A stretch of DNA of 64,000 bases from the NCBI RefSeq assembly GCF_006148925.1, contig NZ_VAWB01000001.1:254001-318000 (forward strand), in the 5' to 3' direction. The notes below the pieces were generated by a model. It saw only the letters and a list, made by a program, of their open reading frames with translations. It did no database searches and had not been told where the DNA came from. Within the stretch, counting starts at the first letter, position 1. Each line of letters starts with the position of its first letter. This document shows positions 9,194 to 18,560 of the stretch, in pieces. This stretch comes from Hyunsoonleella aestuarii. GTDB lineage: Bacteria > Bacteroidota > Bacteroidia > Flavobacteriales > Flavobacteriaceae. Position numbers and translations under genes: made by a program.

Positions 9194-9909
9194 TTTTTAG
9201 CGCTATCAAGATTAATTTTTGTAAGCATCAAAAAGAAAACAGTCACAGATAAAAAGTAAATGATATCACGTGTATCTATAACCCCTCGACTTATGCTTTT
9301 AAAATGAAAACTCATCCCAAGCTGCTCAATAAGCGGACTTAATAAAAAATCTGAAATACCCTCAAAGCCAATATAAAACATGAAACAAATAAAAACCGCC
9401 GATATAAAAGCGACAATTTGATTATCCGATAGAGTCGAACTGAAAACACCTATAGAAGTATAAGAGGCTACTAAAAACAACAATCCAACGTAAGAGCCTA
9501 AAGTGCTCCCAAAATCTAAATTACCTATAGGATTACCTAAATAATAAACTGAATAAACATATATTAGTGAAGGCATTAAAGCCATTAAAATTAATACAAA
9601 AGCACCAAAATACTTACCCAAAACAATATGGGTTTTCGATATGGGTTTGGTTATTAACAGCTCAAGAGTTCCTTGCTTTTTTTCATCAGAAAAACTACGC
9701 ATCGTAACAGCAGGAATGAGGAATATTAAAATCCAAGGAGATAGAAGAAAAAAAGAGGATAAATCGGCAAAACCGTAATCTAGAATATTAAATTCTCCTT
9801 TAAACAACCATAAGAACAGGCCATTTAAGACTAAAAAAATAGCAATCACTAAATAGCCAATTGGTGAAGCAAAAAATGAATTTATTTCTTTTTTTAAGAT
9901 AGCTAACAT
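9190..9909 (-). CDS. gldF: Gliding motility ABC transporter permease GldF
   Basis: This 239-residue ABC-2 type permease has six hydrophobic segments. The motif MRSFSDEKKQGTLELLITKP after the second segment is the family's cytoplasmic coupling region and is typical of GldF. It pairs with GldG and the ATPase GldA in the inner membrane. The stop of the upstream membrane gene is immediately before its ATG, and its own end overlaps the next gene by 4 bases. Length and motif order are normal. Confidence 0.95.
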   Translation of the reverse strand: MLAILKKEINSFFASPIGYLVIAIFLVLNGLFLWLFKGEFNILDYGFADLSSFFLLSPWILIFLIPAVTMRSFSDEKKQGTLELLITKPISKTHIVLGKYFGAFVLILMALMPSLIYVYSVYYLGNPIGNLDFGSTLGSYVGLLFLVASYTSIGVFSSTLSDNQIVAFISAVFICFMFYIGFEGISDFLLSPLIEQLGMSFHFKSISRGVIDTRDIIYFLSVTVFFLMLTKINLDSAKK

Positions 9910-10254
9910 TTATAAATCAATATGGGGGTTTTTACTATTTGGAACCAAAGATATTAAACCATGTGTAGAAACTCCAAAGAGAATTAAATAAAGACTGAAT
10001 CGGGTTAGTGGTCTTTCATTATTATTCGTTAGTAATTCTGTAATAAAACCATAAATAACCAGAATAGTAGCACCAAAAATAACTAATGATCCCAATTTTT
10101 GAGCTAAATTAATCCATGTTGTTTTAGACAATTTTAGGTGCGCACCTAATGCAACAATTAATATTCCGAAAATTAAGATACAGAGATGACCAGCCCTAAA
10201 TAATCCTCGGTTCAATAATTCCATATCTTTTAATTGATTGAAATTTTTATCCAT
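9910..10254 (-). CDS. Small membrane protein, unknown function
   Basis: This 114-residue protein has three hydrophobic segments (about 22-40, 50-70 and 83-105). I do not recognise a named family. It lies directly upstream of gldF with no spacer, suggesting shared translation. The sequence N-terminal to the first segment contains MELLNRGLFRAGH, which could be an amphipathic helix. No catalytic residues are visible. A short overlapping reading frame of 30 codons lies just upstream (10230-10322). Confidence 0.65.
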   Translation of the reverse strand: MDKNFNQLKDMELLNRGLFRAGHLCILIFGILIVALGAHLKLSKTTWINLAQKLGSLVIFGATILVIYGFITELLTNNNERPLTRFSLYLILFGVSTHGLISLVPNSKNPHIDL

Positions 10255-10328
10255 ATACTGACCTGTAAGTAAAAAAATGATACAACTAGAATGCTAAAAA
10301 ATAAAGGAAATTTTCTTAGCATAATTTA

Positions 10329-10625
10329 TTATTCTAAACTTTCTAATTTATCCAAACTCCAAGCTTCTGGTTTAATATTAAAAAGCGGTTTTGTTTTTGC
10401 CCAAACAGCTTTAAATAAATCTGACTTTCTGTAACATTGCAAATCTTCTTCAGAATCCCAATAACTATATGTAAAAAACACGGTTGGATTATGTTTGTCC
10501 CGATATAACTCTAAAAAATTACACCCATTAAAACCCCTTATTTGAAATTTATTAGCCTCAAAGTTTTTTAAAAAAGCATCCACAGAATTTTCATGAAACC
10601 CCATTTTCACGATGCGTACAATCAT
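10329..10625 (-). CDS. Antibiotic biosynthesis monooxygenase-like (ABM fold) protein
   Basis: This 98-residue protein matches the small dimeric alpha+beta barrel group: MIVRIVKMGFHENSVDAF begins the first strand and helix, and FFTYSYWDSEEDLQCYRKSDLFKAVWAKTKPLF gives the typical Trp-rich second half, with W-x-S/D-x-E-D-L. Members include haem-degrading and quinol monooxygenases, but many have no known reaction, and I see no haem-binding residue to decide. Its start overlaps the end of the SAM hydroxide adenosyltransferase gene by 4 bases. Confidence 0.8.
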   Translation of the reverse strand: MIVRIVKMGFHENSVDAFLKNFEANKFQIRGFNGCNFLELYRDKHNPTVFFTYSYWDSEEDLQCYRKSDLFKAVWAKTKPLFNIKPEAWSLDKLESLE

Positions 10626-11512
10626 AAATCTTCTTTTAATTCTTGCTTCAACGGATGTTCGGTAAAAACCTCGACACTCTTTTTAACAAAATTTACGCTT
10701 ACAGTATCCATAAGACTTAGTCCCATAAGTGTTGATGCACTACCTACGGTAGCACTATTACTTTTATAAACCGCAATCTCTAAAAAATTTCCAGAATTAA
10801 AAACAACTAAACCTCTTCCTTCATCATTTCTCTTTTCTTCGGGAATTTCAAAATTTACAATATCACTATACTTATTAAATACCTTTTTAAACTTATGGTT
10901 TCGTGCAGAAATCTCAAATTCTCGTCCTTTTTGAATGGTCTCAAAAAAACCTCGTTTTATATTAGTTATAACATTCCCATAATTATCAATGTAAATAATA
11001 CTTCCTATTATTTGCGTTTTGTCCTCATTTACATAAGGAACTATATTTTTCATTGGCTTTATTTCATGAATAGTCTTTCCAATAATTTCTAAAGTACCAC
11101 CACGAGCAATATGGCATGCCACTTTAACAAAAACGTCTAAAACAGGAAAACTGGTTTGAATTTTATCATGAATATTTATTTCAACAATTTTTTCAGGAGC
11201 AATTTCAGAACATATCATACTCATTATACCATTATTGGCGCAAATAAAGAAATGATCGTCGAGTTTAATAGCAATATGTTTGTTTTCTGGATTAATTTCG
11301 GAATCAATTCCTATAATATGAATCGTGCCTTTCGGAAAACTACTGTATGCATTTTGGATAATATATGCAGCTTCGGGAATGCTAAACGATGAAACTGAGT
11401 GCGAGATATCAACAATTCTAACATCAGGCAGTTCACTATAAATAGCACCTTTAGTTGCGCCAGCAAAGTGATCTTTTTCACCAAAATCGGTAGTTAATGT
11501 TATTATCGCCAT
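10622..11512 (-). CDS. SAM hydroxide adenosyltransferase (DUF62/SAM chlorinase-like)
   Basis: This 296-residue protein belongs to the family that uses water or hydroxide to split S-adenosylmethionine into adenosine and methionine and is related to the fluorinase and chlorinases. The N-terminal MAIITLTTDFG (Asp about 9) and the following DISHSVSSFSIPEAAYI are diagnostic; a second domain starts around residue 170 (IIGSIIYIDNYGNVITNI). I chose the ATG at 11512; a TTG two codons upstream is less likely. The gene leads a tight minus-strand pair with the ABM protein. A halide-dependent reaction is unlikely without the fluorinase loop, which I do not see. Confidence 0.9.
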   Translation of the reverse strand: MAIITLTTDFGEKDHFAGATKGAIYSELPDVRIVDISHSVSSFSIPEAAYIIQNAYSSFPKGTIHIIGIDSEINPENKHIAIKLDDHFFICANNGIMSMICSEIAPEKIVEINIHDKIQTSFPVLDVFVKVACHIARGGTLEIIGKTIHEIKPMKNIVPYVNEDKTQIIGSIIYIDNYGNVITNIKRGFFETIQKGREFEISARNHKFKKVFNKYSDIVNFEIPEEKRNDEGRGLVVFNSGNFLEIAVYKSNSATVGSASTLMGLSLMDTVSVNFVKKSVEVFTEHPLKQELKEDL

Positions 11513-11742
11513 TGGCAAAATTGTTGATATGTTTTTAGCTTTTCGTCACCCAAATTTATGTATTTTTGAGTAATATTACTTGTTTTACAAACCTACATAA
11601 ATTTTCGTTTTTGTTTTTACATTTTAAACTAAAATACAGGTTTATAAAGTCTTTATTTATTAAAACATAGATCTAAATGCAACTAACAGGTCTGTTTATA
11701 TTATTTAACTAAACGGACTACATTTTAACAAATTTTACGCCT

Positions 11743-12696
11743 TTGAATGAAATAATCATCGAATTAGAAGAAATTACTCCAAAAGAATTTTTTGGAGCCC
11801 AAAACACAAACATTGAACTTCTTAAAAAGTACTTTCCAAAACTTAAAATTGTAGCGCGTGGAAATAAAATCAAGGCCTTTGGAGATGAAGAGCTCCTAGA
11901 AGAATTCGACCGCCGTATTACCATGCTTTTAAAACATTTTGCCAAGTATAATAAGCTTGATGAAAATGTAATAGAGCGTGTGCTTACCAGCCAAAGCAGT
12001 GACGATTATACAACTTCAAAGGCAAGTGGTGAAGTTATTGTACATGGTGTTGGTGGCAAACTTATAAAGGCACAAACGGCAAATCAGCGTAAGCTAGTAG
12101 AGTTAATGCGTAAAAATGATATGGTATTTGCCATTGGTCCTGCAGGAACAGGAAAAACCTATACTGGTGTTGCATTGGCTGTGCAAGCATTAAAAAACAA
12201 GGAAGTAAAACGTATTATTTTAACAAGGCCTGCCGTAGAAGCCGGTGAGAACCTGGGTTTTTTACCTGGTGATTTAAAAGAAAAGTTAGACCCGTATATG
12301 CAGCCATTATATGATGCATTACGCGATATGATTGCTCCGGAGAAACTAGCTCATTATATAGAAAATGGCACCATACAGATTGCTCCACTAGCGTTTATGC
12401 GTGGAAGAACATTAGATAATGCGTTTGTGATTTTGGATGAAGGTCAAAACACGACCCATGCACAAATGAAAATGTTTCTAACACGTATGGGTAAACACGC
12501 CAAATTCTTATTAACTGGAGATCCTGGTCAAATAGATTTACCTAGACGTACTATTTCCGGACTAAAAGAAGCCCTTTTAATTTTAAAGAATGTCGAAGGC
12601 GTTGGCATGGTCTTTTTGGATGACAAAGATGTTATAAGACACAAATTAGTAAAAAAGGTAATAGAAGCTTACAAAAGTATAGAAAACAGAGACTAA
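11743..12696 (+). CDS. phoH: PhoH-like ATPase
   Basis: This 317-residue PhoH protein has an N-terminal KH-like region (about 1-105) and a P-loop ATPase domain with Walker A GPAGTGKT at about 130-137, the motif LTRPAVEAGENLGFLPGD and Walker B VILDEGQN. PhoH proteins are linked to RNA metabolism and the phosphate response. The start is TTG at 11743; relatives share the N-terminus NExxIELxEIxPxEFFGAQN, and no ATG lies upstream in frame. It stands alone on the plus strand, 230 bases from the divergent SAM gene, with a TATTTTTG (-7-like) at 11561-11568 as a possible promoter. Confidence 0.95.
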   Translation: MNEIIIELEEITPKEFFGAQNTNIELLKKYFPKLKIVARGNKIKAFGDEELLEEFDRRITMLLKHFAKYNKLDENVIERVLTSQSSDDYTTSKASGEVIVHGVGGKLIKAQTANQRKLVELMRKNDMVFAIGPAGTGKTYTGVALAVQALKNKEVKRIILTRPAVEAGENLGFLPGDLKEKLDPYMQPLYDALRDMIAPEKLAHYIENGTIQIAPLAFMRGRTLDNAFVILDEGQNTTHAQMKMFLTRMGKHAKFLLTGDPGQIDLPRRTISGLKEALLILKNVEGVGMVFLDDKDVIRHKLVKKVIEAYKSIENRD

Positions 12697-12833
12697 TTTT
12701 TATTCAAAGCTATTTCAAACTTTCCACTGTATCTTTTTTGCTTTTAATGCAAAACAGGATACCGTAACGATTGGGGGTAAAGACTTTTGAAAAAAACAAT
12801 AAACAAATCAACTCATAAACGAATTAACCAAAA

Positions 12834-13781
12834 ATGAGTAATACTATAACAGATACTAATTTCAACTTTCCAAATCAAAAGAATTTCTATAAAGGAAAAG
12901 TAAGAGAAGTTTATAATATTAACGATGAGCAATTGGTAATGATTGCAACAGATCGCTTATCAGCGTTTGATGTCGTTATGCCAAAAGGAATACCGTACAA
13001 AGGTCAAATATTAAACCAAATTGCTACCAAAATGATGGCAGCAACAGAAGATTTAGTACCTAATTGGTTAACAGCAACACCAGACCCAAATGTAGCTGTT
13101 GGACATCTATGCGAACCATTTAAAGTAGAAATGGTTATTCGTGGGTATATGTCTGGTCATGCTGCTCGCGAATATAAAGCAGGTAAGCGTATACTTTGTG
13201 GTGCAGCCATGCCAGAAGGCATGAAGGAGAACGATGCTTTTCCAGAACCAATCATCACACCAGCAACTAAAGCAGAAATGGGCGATCATGATGAAGACAT
13301 TTCTCGTGAAGATATTTTGAAGCGTGGAATTGTCTCAGAGAAAGATTATGTTGTTCTCGAAGATTACACCCGTAAATTGTTCCAACGTGGTTCAGAAATA
13401 GCAGCGTCCAGAGGATTAATTTTAGTGGATACAAAATATGAATTCGGAAAAACTAAAGATGGAAAAATCGTTTTAATTGATGAAATTCATACACCAGATT
13501 CATCTCGTTACTTTTATGCAGAAGGCTATCAGGAGAGACAAGACAAAGGTGAATCACAAAAACAATTAAGTAAAGAATTTGTACGCCAATGGCTAATCTC
13601 GAATAACTTTCAAGGATTAGAAGGGCAAACCGTACCTTTTATGAGCGATGAATATATAGAAACAGTTTCTGAACGTTACATCGAATTATACGAAAATATC
13701 ACAGGAGAAACTTTTGTTAAAGCAAATGTTAGCAATATTCAAGAACGCATTGAGAAAAATGTCTTAGATTTTTTGAAATAA
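12834..13781 (+). CDS. purC: Phosphoribosylaminoimidazole-succinocarboxamide synthase
   Basis: This 315-residue SAICAR synthase makes SAICAR from CAIR, aspartate and ATP in purine synthesis. The substrate loops are intact: GKVREVY (about residue 21), [20 protein letters not shown] (about 39-58), [33 protein letters not shown] and the metal and nucleotide stretch [13 protein letters not shown]. It is longer than the E. coli enzyme, as is common in Bacteroidota. It is a single gene, 137 bases after phoH, ended by a strong terminator; no PurR-like operator is recognisable upstream. Confidence 0.97.
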   Translation: MSNTITDTNFNFPNQKNFYKGKVREVYNINDEQLVMIATDRLSAFDVVMPKGIPYKGQILNQIATKMMAATEDLVPNWLTATPDPNVAVGHLCEPFKVEMVIRGYMSGHAAREYKAGKRILCGAAMPEGMKENDAFPEPIITPATKAEMGDHDEDISREDILKRGIVSEKDYVVLEDYTRKLFQRGSEIAASRGLILVDTKYEFGKTKDGKIVLIDEIHTPDSSRYFYAEGYQERQDKGESQKQLSKEFVRQWLISNNFQGLEGQTVPFMSDEYIETVSERYIELYENITGETFVKANVSNIQERIEKNVLDFLK

Positions 13782-13801
13782 CTCATAACAAATGACTTAA
13801 T

Positions 13802-13834
13802 AAAAAATGCTCACCGTTTGGGGAGCATTTTTTT
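13802..13834. terminator. Bidirectional terminator between purC and the DUF4870 gene
   Basis: An 11-base stem (AAAAAATGCTC with GAGCATTTTTT) surrounds a 10-base loop, with a T run on the plus side and an A run that serves the opposite strand. Confidence 0.85.
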
Positions 13835-13855
13835 GTTTATCTCATAAAGACTATA

Positions 13856-14194
13856 CTAACTAATAAAATTAAGAGATAAAGGGTATTTTGGAACTTCGCC
13901 ATTGCTAGCTCGAATCGCATTTATAATAGGAAAAATAAAAGAAATAACACCTAAAACTATAAATCCTAAAATACCTAAACCGAATAGAAGAATTAGCGGA
14001 ATACAAAGTAAACAATAGATTATTAAACTTAATTGAAAGTTTACAATATTCTTTCCATGTTCGTTCATTTTATAAACCTTATCCTTTTGTGTTAGCCATA
14101 AAATTAATGGTAGGATTAAGCTTCCAAAACCAGTTATTATAAAAATTAACTGACTTAAATGCGTTATTACTAATAATTGATTGTCTTGTCTCAT
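13856..14194 (-). CDS. DUF4870 membrane protein
   Basis: This 112-residue membrane protein has three to four hydrophobic segments. The motif order (segment, then LWLTQKDKVYKMNEHGKNIVNFQLS, then paired segments and a short tail) matches DUF4870, a Tic20-like family whose function is unknown. The basic loop with NEHGKNIVNFQ is the family's most conserved part. It stands alone and converges on purC. Confidence 0.88.
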   Translation of the reverse strand: MRQDNQLLVITHLSQLIFIITGFGSLILPLILWLTQKDKVYKMNEHGKNIVNFQLSLIIYCLLCIPLILLFGLGILGFIVLGVISFIFPIINAIRASNGEVPKYPLSLNFIS

Positions 14195-14269
14195 GATGGT
14201 AATTATTTGATTGATACTTATATGACGTTAAAATTCAAAAAATGTTACAAATGCTTTTTATAATTTATT

Positions 14270-16321
14270 CTAATCATTTGAAATACCGTGAGACTTCAGA
14301 GTTTGGTTAAATTCTGAGTCATCCTTTAAAAATTCAAAAAATTCTGGAACCTCTCTTTTTAAAGTCTTTGTTTGCTTATTTCTAATTGTATCCAAGTAGT
14401 AAAGTACACTATCACGTTCCTGAAGTCCTGCATATACAACTGCTAGTTGCTGACTTTTCTCATAAGGATGAGCAACTTCCCTAATCCTGTCTATTGTTTT
14501 TTTAGCATTTACAGTATCTCCTATTTTGGCATAACAAAAACCTAAAAACCTATTGAATACATTTTCCTCTTTAACAATTTTTTTTAAAGGATTAATTGCT
14601 TCATTGTACCTTCTTTGATCCATATAAAGCCTGAAATATGATCGATTTATTACGAACTGATTATTCTCACTTCCAAGTTTCTCAGCTTTCTTCAATATGC
14701 GTTCCGCTTCTTCGTATTTATGATTATATGCTAAAGCAGTTGAATAACTATTGGCAGAAACAAATGATAAAGGATCCAATCTATATGCAATTTCTGCCTG
14801 TTCAAGTTGTTTTTCATATTGCCTAGTATAAAAATAAAAGGTTGCATATTGATGTCTTGTTGTTAAGTCATTTGGCGATAACCTAATAGCTTTTTGAAAT
14901 GAAGCTTCAGCAGCTTCATGATTACCTTCTATATTATCTATAAAACCCTTTACCGAATAAATTCTTGGAACTCTATTATTAATTTCCTCAGCTTTAGCTA
15001 AATATTCCCTAGCGGTCTTTGAAGCCTCCTTTGGATCTCTTCTAGAGTAATAAGTTTCTAAAAATATGGAATTCGCCGTTTCAGCATAAGCATCAGCATA
15101 GTCAGGATCTAGGGCTGTAGCTTCTTTAAATAAATTAATACTGTTGGCAATACTTTTAGAATTTCTTTTATCTGCTTCATCTCTTCCTTCTAAAAATAAT
15201 TTATAAGCATTTATATTTTTAGTAGCCACATCTGAAAAACGTTTTTGCTCTTCAAAAGATAAATTAAGCTCTAAGGCTTCCACAATTTCTTGAGAAATTT
15301 CAGTTTGAATCGTAAAGACGTCTGTAATCGTTTTATCATAATTCTCAGCCCATAAATTTCTATCGACAGTTGCATCTATTAATTGTGCCGAAATTCGAAT
15401 ATCATTGTCGTATTTTCTAATACTACCATCTAAAATATAAGACACTCCTAACTCATCTGCAATTATAGGAATTGTTTTGTCTGTATCTTTATATTGCCAA
15501 ACAGATGTTCTAGAAATTACTCGAACATCTTTCAACTTAGATAACTGTGTAAGTATATCTTCTGTAATGCCATCTCTAAAAAAATCTGAGCCTTGATCGG
15601 AACTTAAATTGTTAAAAGGCAAAACTGCGATAGATAACTCCTTTTCTGAATTATTAGTGGTTATTTTTAATGATTTTATGGCAATCATGAAAAGAATTAA
15701 AGCTAGAAGAGTTATTAACCGATGAATGTTTTTTTTGCTTTTGAAAAAGTCGAATAAGCGCTTAGGTTCGTCTTTAATTACTTTAAGTTTCCCTTTTACT
15801 TCTTCACTTTTGGGTACAATTAATCCATCATTAGAAATAGCAAATATTGGCATTACATCGTCAACATTCTTTAATTCATAAGCATCTAAAAATTTAACTT
15901 TTATATCTCTATGACTTCTTATTTGGTCGTGTACCTTATCAGAAATTAACACACTCCCAGCAACGGCACAAGATTCTATTCTGGAAGCAACGTTAACAGC
16001 ATCACCGATGATATCCTCGTCAGAATAAATGATATCACCTACATGAATACCAATTCTAACCGGTATCATGGGGTCTTCTAAAAAAGCTTTTTGCATTTCA
16101 ATAGCACAGTATACCGCCTCAACAGTACTTTTAAATATACTTAATGTGCCATCTCCAAAATATTGAATAATTTTACCACCAAAGGCTTCTGTTGTGACTT
16201 CAAAAGAATTTCGATGTCTTGCTCTTATCGCAGTAGCTCGCTTTTCATCATGTTGCATCAAAGCAGTATATCCTTCGATATCCGTAAACATAATAGCAGC
16301 TAATTGCCTTTGGTGTCGCAT
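14270..16321 (-). CDS. Class III nucleotide cyclase with TolB/FlgO-like domain and TPR repeats (copy 1)
   Basis: This 683-residue protein has a cyclase domain (about 1-170), a basic linker, one membrane segment (about 200-215), a FlgO/TolB-like domain starting IAVLPFNNLS (about 230-345) and TPR-like repeats to the end. Metal aspartates Asp14 (FTDIEGY) and Asp57 (YFGDGT) and the transition-state pair Asn110/Arg114 (VNVASR) are present, as is Asp103 of the base-binding pair; the usual Lys partner is Gln53. It should make cAMP or cGMP in the cytoplasm, and the C-terminal half is probably periplasmic. It is the second gene of a tandem pair, 86 bases after its paralogue. Confidence 0.9.
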   Translation of the reverse strand: MRHQRQLAAIMFTDIEGYTALMQHDEKRATAIRARHRNSFEVTTEAFGGKIIQYFGDGTLSIFKSTVEAVYCAIEMQKAFLEDPMIPVRIGIHVGDIIYSDEDIIGDAVNVASRIESCAVAGSVLISDKVHDQIRSHRDIKVKFLDAYELKNVDDVMPIFAISNDGLIVPKSEEVKGKLKVIKDEPKRLFDFFKSKKNIHRLITLLALILFMIAIKSLKITTNNSEKELSIAVLPFNNLSSDQGSDFFRDGITEDILTQLSKLKDVRVISRTSVWQYKDTDKTIPIIADELGVSYILDGSIRKYDNDIRISAQLIDATVDRNLWAENYDKTITDVFTIQTEISQEIVEALELNLSFEEQKRFSDVATKNINAYKLFLEGRDEADKRNSKSIANSINLFKEATALDPDYADAYAETANSIFLETYYSRRDPKEASKTAREYLAKAEEINNRVPRIYSVKGFIDNIEGNHEAAEASFQKAIRLSPNDLTTRHQYATFYFYTRQYEKQLEQAEIAYRLDPLSFVSANSYSTALAYNHKYEEAERILKKAEKLGSENNQFVINRSYFRLYMDQRRYNEAINPLKKIVKEENVFNRFLGFCYAKIGDTVNAKKTIDRIREVAHPYEKSQQLAVVYAGLQERDSVLYYLDTIRNKQTKTLKREVPEFFEFLKDDSEFNQTLKSHGISND

Positions 16322-16407
16322 GGTGTTTTATTGAAAATCAAATATACCTAATCGATGACTTTTACACCACAATAATTTGTTCTTCAAATTTGCTTTTAAT
16401 TATTCAG

Positions 16408-18438
16408 TCAAGGGATTTTACTCATCAATGCTTGAAATCGAGGGTGATTTTTGACTGGATCGAACTTAATATCCTGTTTTAAGCCCCAGAAGAATAGTCC
16501 TTGACCTCCAACTTCATAATCCTTTTCTAACCAAGTAAGTGCATTATCAAAATCACCTAAACCCATGTAAATAGTTGCAATCATAACGGGTGGCACATAA
16601 ACCATTTTGTTTTTATTCAGTTGATAATTTAATATCTCTTTTGCCTTCTCCGTTTCTCCAACCATACCATAGCAATAACCAAGCATCCAATTGGTATTTG
16701 AAGCAACACTTCGTGAGGTATAAATATCAATCGCTTCTTGATATCTTCCTAAACCAGAAAGGTTAGAAGCTTTCATCCAAAGTAGCATGTTATCGTTTGG
16801 GAACTTCTTCAGAGATTCATTCATTTTATCAATAGACTTCTGAAATTCTCGAAGATAGTAATAAGCTTGCCCCATATCTCCGATGTATTTAGATGATAAT
16901 GGATCAAGCTTTTGAACCATATTAAAATTCTCCTCCATTCTTTCCAAATCACCATCAAAAGAATAGATCCATCCAAGTTTATTGTAGGCACTTACATAAC
17001 TAGGGTTAATCTCTATGGCTTTTTTTAAATATAATAAAGCGGTTTCTTTTTCATATTTATAATAACTAATTGCTCCTAAAACTCCAAAAGTTCCTCCATC
17101 ATTAGAATTAATTGCTAATGCCTTTAATGCTGGTGTAGAGGCTAGCTCCAACATTTTTTTTGGCGATTCTCTACCCCAGAAAATATATTCCAAATATGTT
17201 TCTGCAACACCTACATAAGCTCTACAAAATTGTGGATCTAAGTTAATTGCCTTTTTAAATAAGCCTTCTGCTTTCTTTAATTCTTCCACTTTCCCTCCTC
17301 CTTGATGCAAATAAACTTGACCTTCCTTAAAAGCAGTATAAGCCTCTGGATTGTTTGTAGGCTCATTACTTAATCGAGATTCCTCTCTATCACTTAAAGT
17401 AATTTTTAATGCATTAGCTATATCTCTAGAGACATCATTTTGTATTTTAAAAATCTGAACTAAATCATTATCATAATTATCAGCCCATAAATTCTTATTA
17501 TTTGCTGCATCTACTAGGTTAGCATTAATACGTACTTGATTATTGTTTACTCTAACACTGCCTTCGAGTATATAGTTAACATCTAACTCTTTGGCTATCT
17601 CTTGAATAGACTTATCGCTATTTTTATAATGCATCGCAGATGCTCTTGAAATCACCTGCAAATGTTGAATTTTTGATAGATGCGTGATTATATCTTCTGT
17701 AATTCCATCAGTAAATACGTTAGATTTATTATCATTATTCATGTTGTTAAAAGGAAGAACAGCTAAAGTAGGCTCCTTAATTTCAACACCGCTATTCTGC
17801 ATCATAAAATATGCTAGAAAAAGAATAATCAAAGTAAGAAGTCCCAAAACATAAAAGCTTTTTTTTCTATAACTTTTATATACTTCAGAATCGTTAGGTT
17901 TTGTTTTTCCTTTTAGAGTATGCTTCTCTGGTACAACAAGACCTTGATTAGTAATTGCAAAAACAGGAATTACCTTATTTACATTTTTAAAATCGACAGC
18001 ATCAATATATTGAGTAGATAAATATTTTTGATTTCTTATTTGGTCATTTACTTTATCAGAAATCAAAATACTTCCTGCAACAGCCAATGACTCTATTCTT
18101 GATGCTATATTTACCGCATCGCCAATTATATCTGCCTCAGTTCGAATAACATCACCCACATGTACACCAATTCTAACAGGAATTGAAGGTTCTTCTTGAA
18201 AAGCTAGTTGCATTTCAATACCACATTTAATAGCCTCTACAGAGCTTCTAAATGTACTTAAAGTGCCATCTCCAAAATACTGAATAAGCTCTCCCTTATG
18301 CTTATTAGTGCAAGCATCAAAAATCTTCCTATGCTTTTTTCGAATCAGTATCGCTTCTTTTTCGTCATTCTGCATTAAAGAGGTATACCCTTCAATATCT
18401 GTAAACATAATAGCGACAAGTTCTCTGTGCTGTGACAT
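16408..18438 (-). CDS. Class III nucleotide cyclase with TolB/FlgO-like domain and TPR repeats (copy 2)
   Basis: This 676-residue paralogue of the next gene has the same domain order: cyclase (about 1-170), membrane segment (about 190-212), FlgO/TolB-like domain (from LAVLPFNNMN) and TPR repeats (about 370-660). It keeps Asp14, Asp57, Asp103, Asn110 and Arg114 and also has Gln53 where most adenylate cyclases have Lys. The first 120 residues are much closer to copy 1 than the TPR half, which suggests an old duplication with divergence of the sensing part. It is divergent from the cNMP-binding sigma-54 activator with a 122-base gap, so it probably supplies that regulator's ligand. Confidence 0.9.
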   Translation of the reverse strand: MSQHRELVAIMFTDIEGYTSLMQNDEKEAILIRKKHRKIFDACTNKHKGELIQYFGDGTLSTFRSSVEAIKCGIEMQLAFQEEPSIPVRIGVHVGDVIRTEADIIGDAVNIASRIESLAVAGSILISDKVNDQIRNQKYLSTQYIDAVDFKNVNKVIPVFAITNQGLVVPEKHTLKGKTKPNDSEVYKSYRKKSFYVLGLLTLIILFLAYFMMQNSGVEIKEPTLAVLPFNNMNNDNKSNVFTDGITEDIITHLSKIQHLQVISRASAMHYKNSDKSIQEIAKELDVNYILEGSVRVNNNQVRINANLVDAANNKNLWADNYDNDLVQIFKIQNDVSRDIANALKITLSDREESRLSNEPTNNPEAYTAFKEGQVYLHQGGGKVEELKKAEGLFKKAINLDPQFCRAYVGVAETYLEYIFWGRESPKKMLELASTPALKALAINSNDGGTFGVLGAISYYKYEKETALLYLKKAIEINPSYVSAYNKLGWIYSFDGDLERMEENFNMVQKLDPLSSKYIGDMGQAYYYLREFQKSIDKMNESLKKFPNDNMLLWMKASNLSGLGRYQEAIDIYTSRSVASNTNWMLGYCYGMVGETEKAKEILNYQLNKNKMVYVPPVMIATIYMGLGDFDNALTWLEKDYEVGGQGLFFWGLKQDIKFDPVKNHPRFQALMSKIP

Positions 18439-18560
18439 TTAAATAATATTGTTAAACAACTAAATTAAATAAATATCTTTAAAATATGGTCTTTTGAAAA
18501 TTCAATGTACCAAATGCTTTATAATTATTAATATATTTAGCCTAATTATAGGTTAATTTT

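Noticed and set aside
10230-10322. A 30-codon frame with a hydrophobic, signal-like start before the small membrane gene upstream of gldF.
   Set aside because: It overlaps the better-supported 114-residue gene in another frame and is short enough to arise by chance.
11551-11568. CAAATTTA and TATTTTTG as back-to-back promoters for the SAM hydroxide adenosyltransferase and phoH genes.
   Set aside because: Both fit the TAnnTTTG -7 element, but neither has a TTTG -33 element at the right distance, and such words are common in AT-rich DNA.
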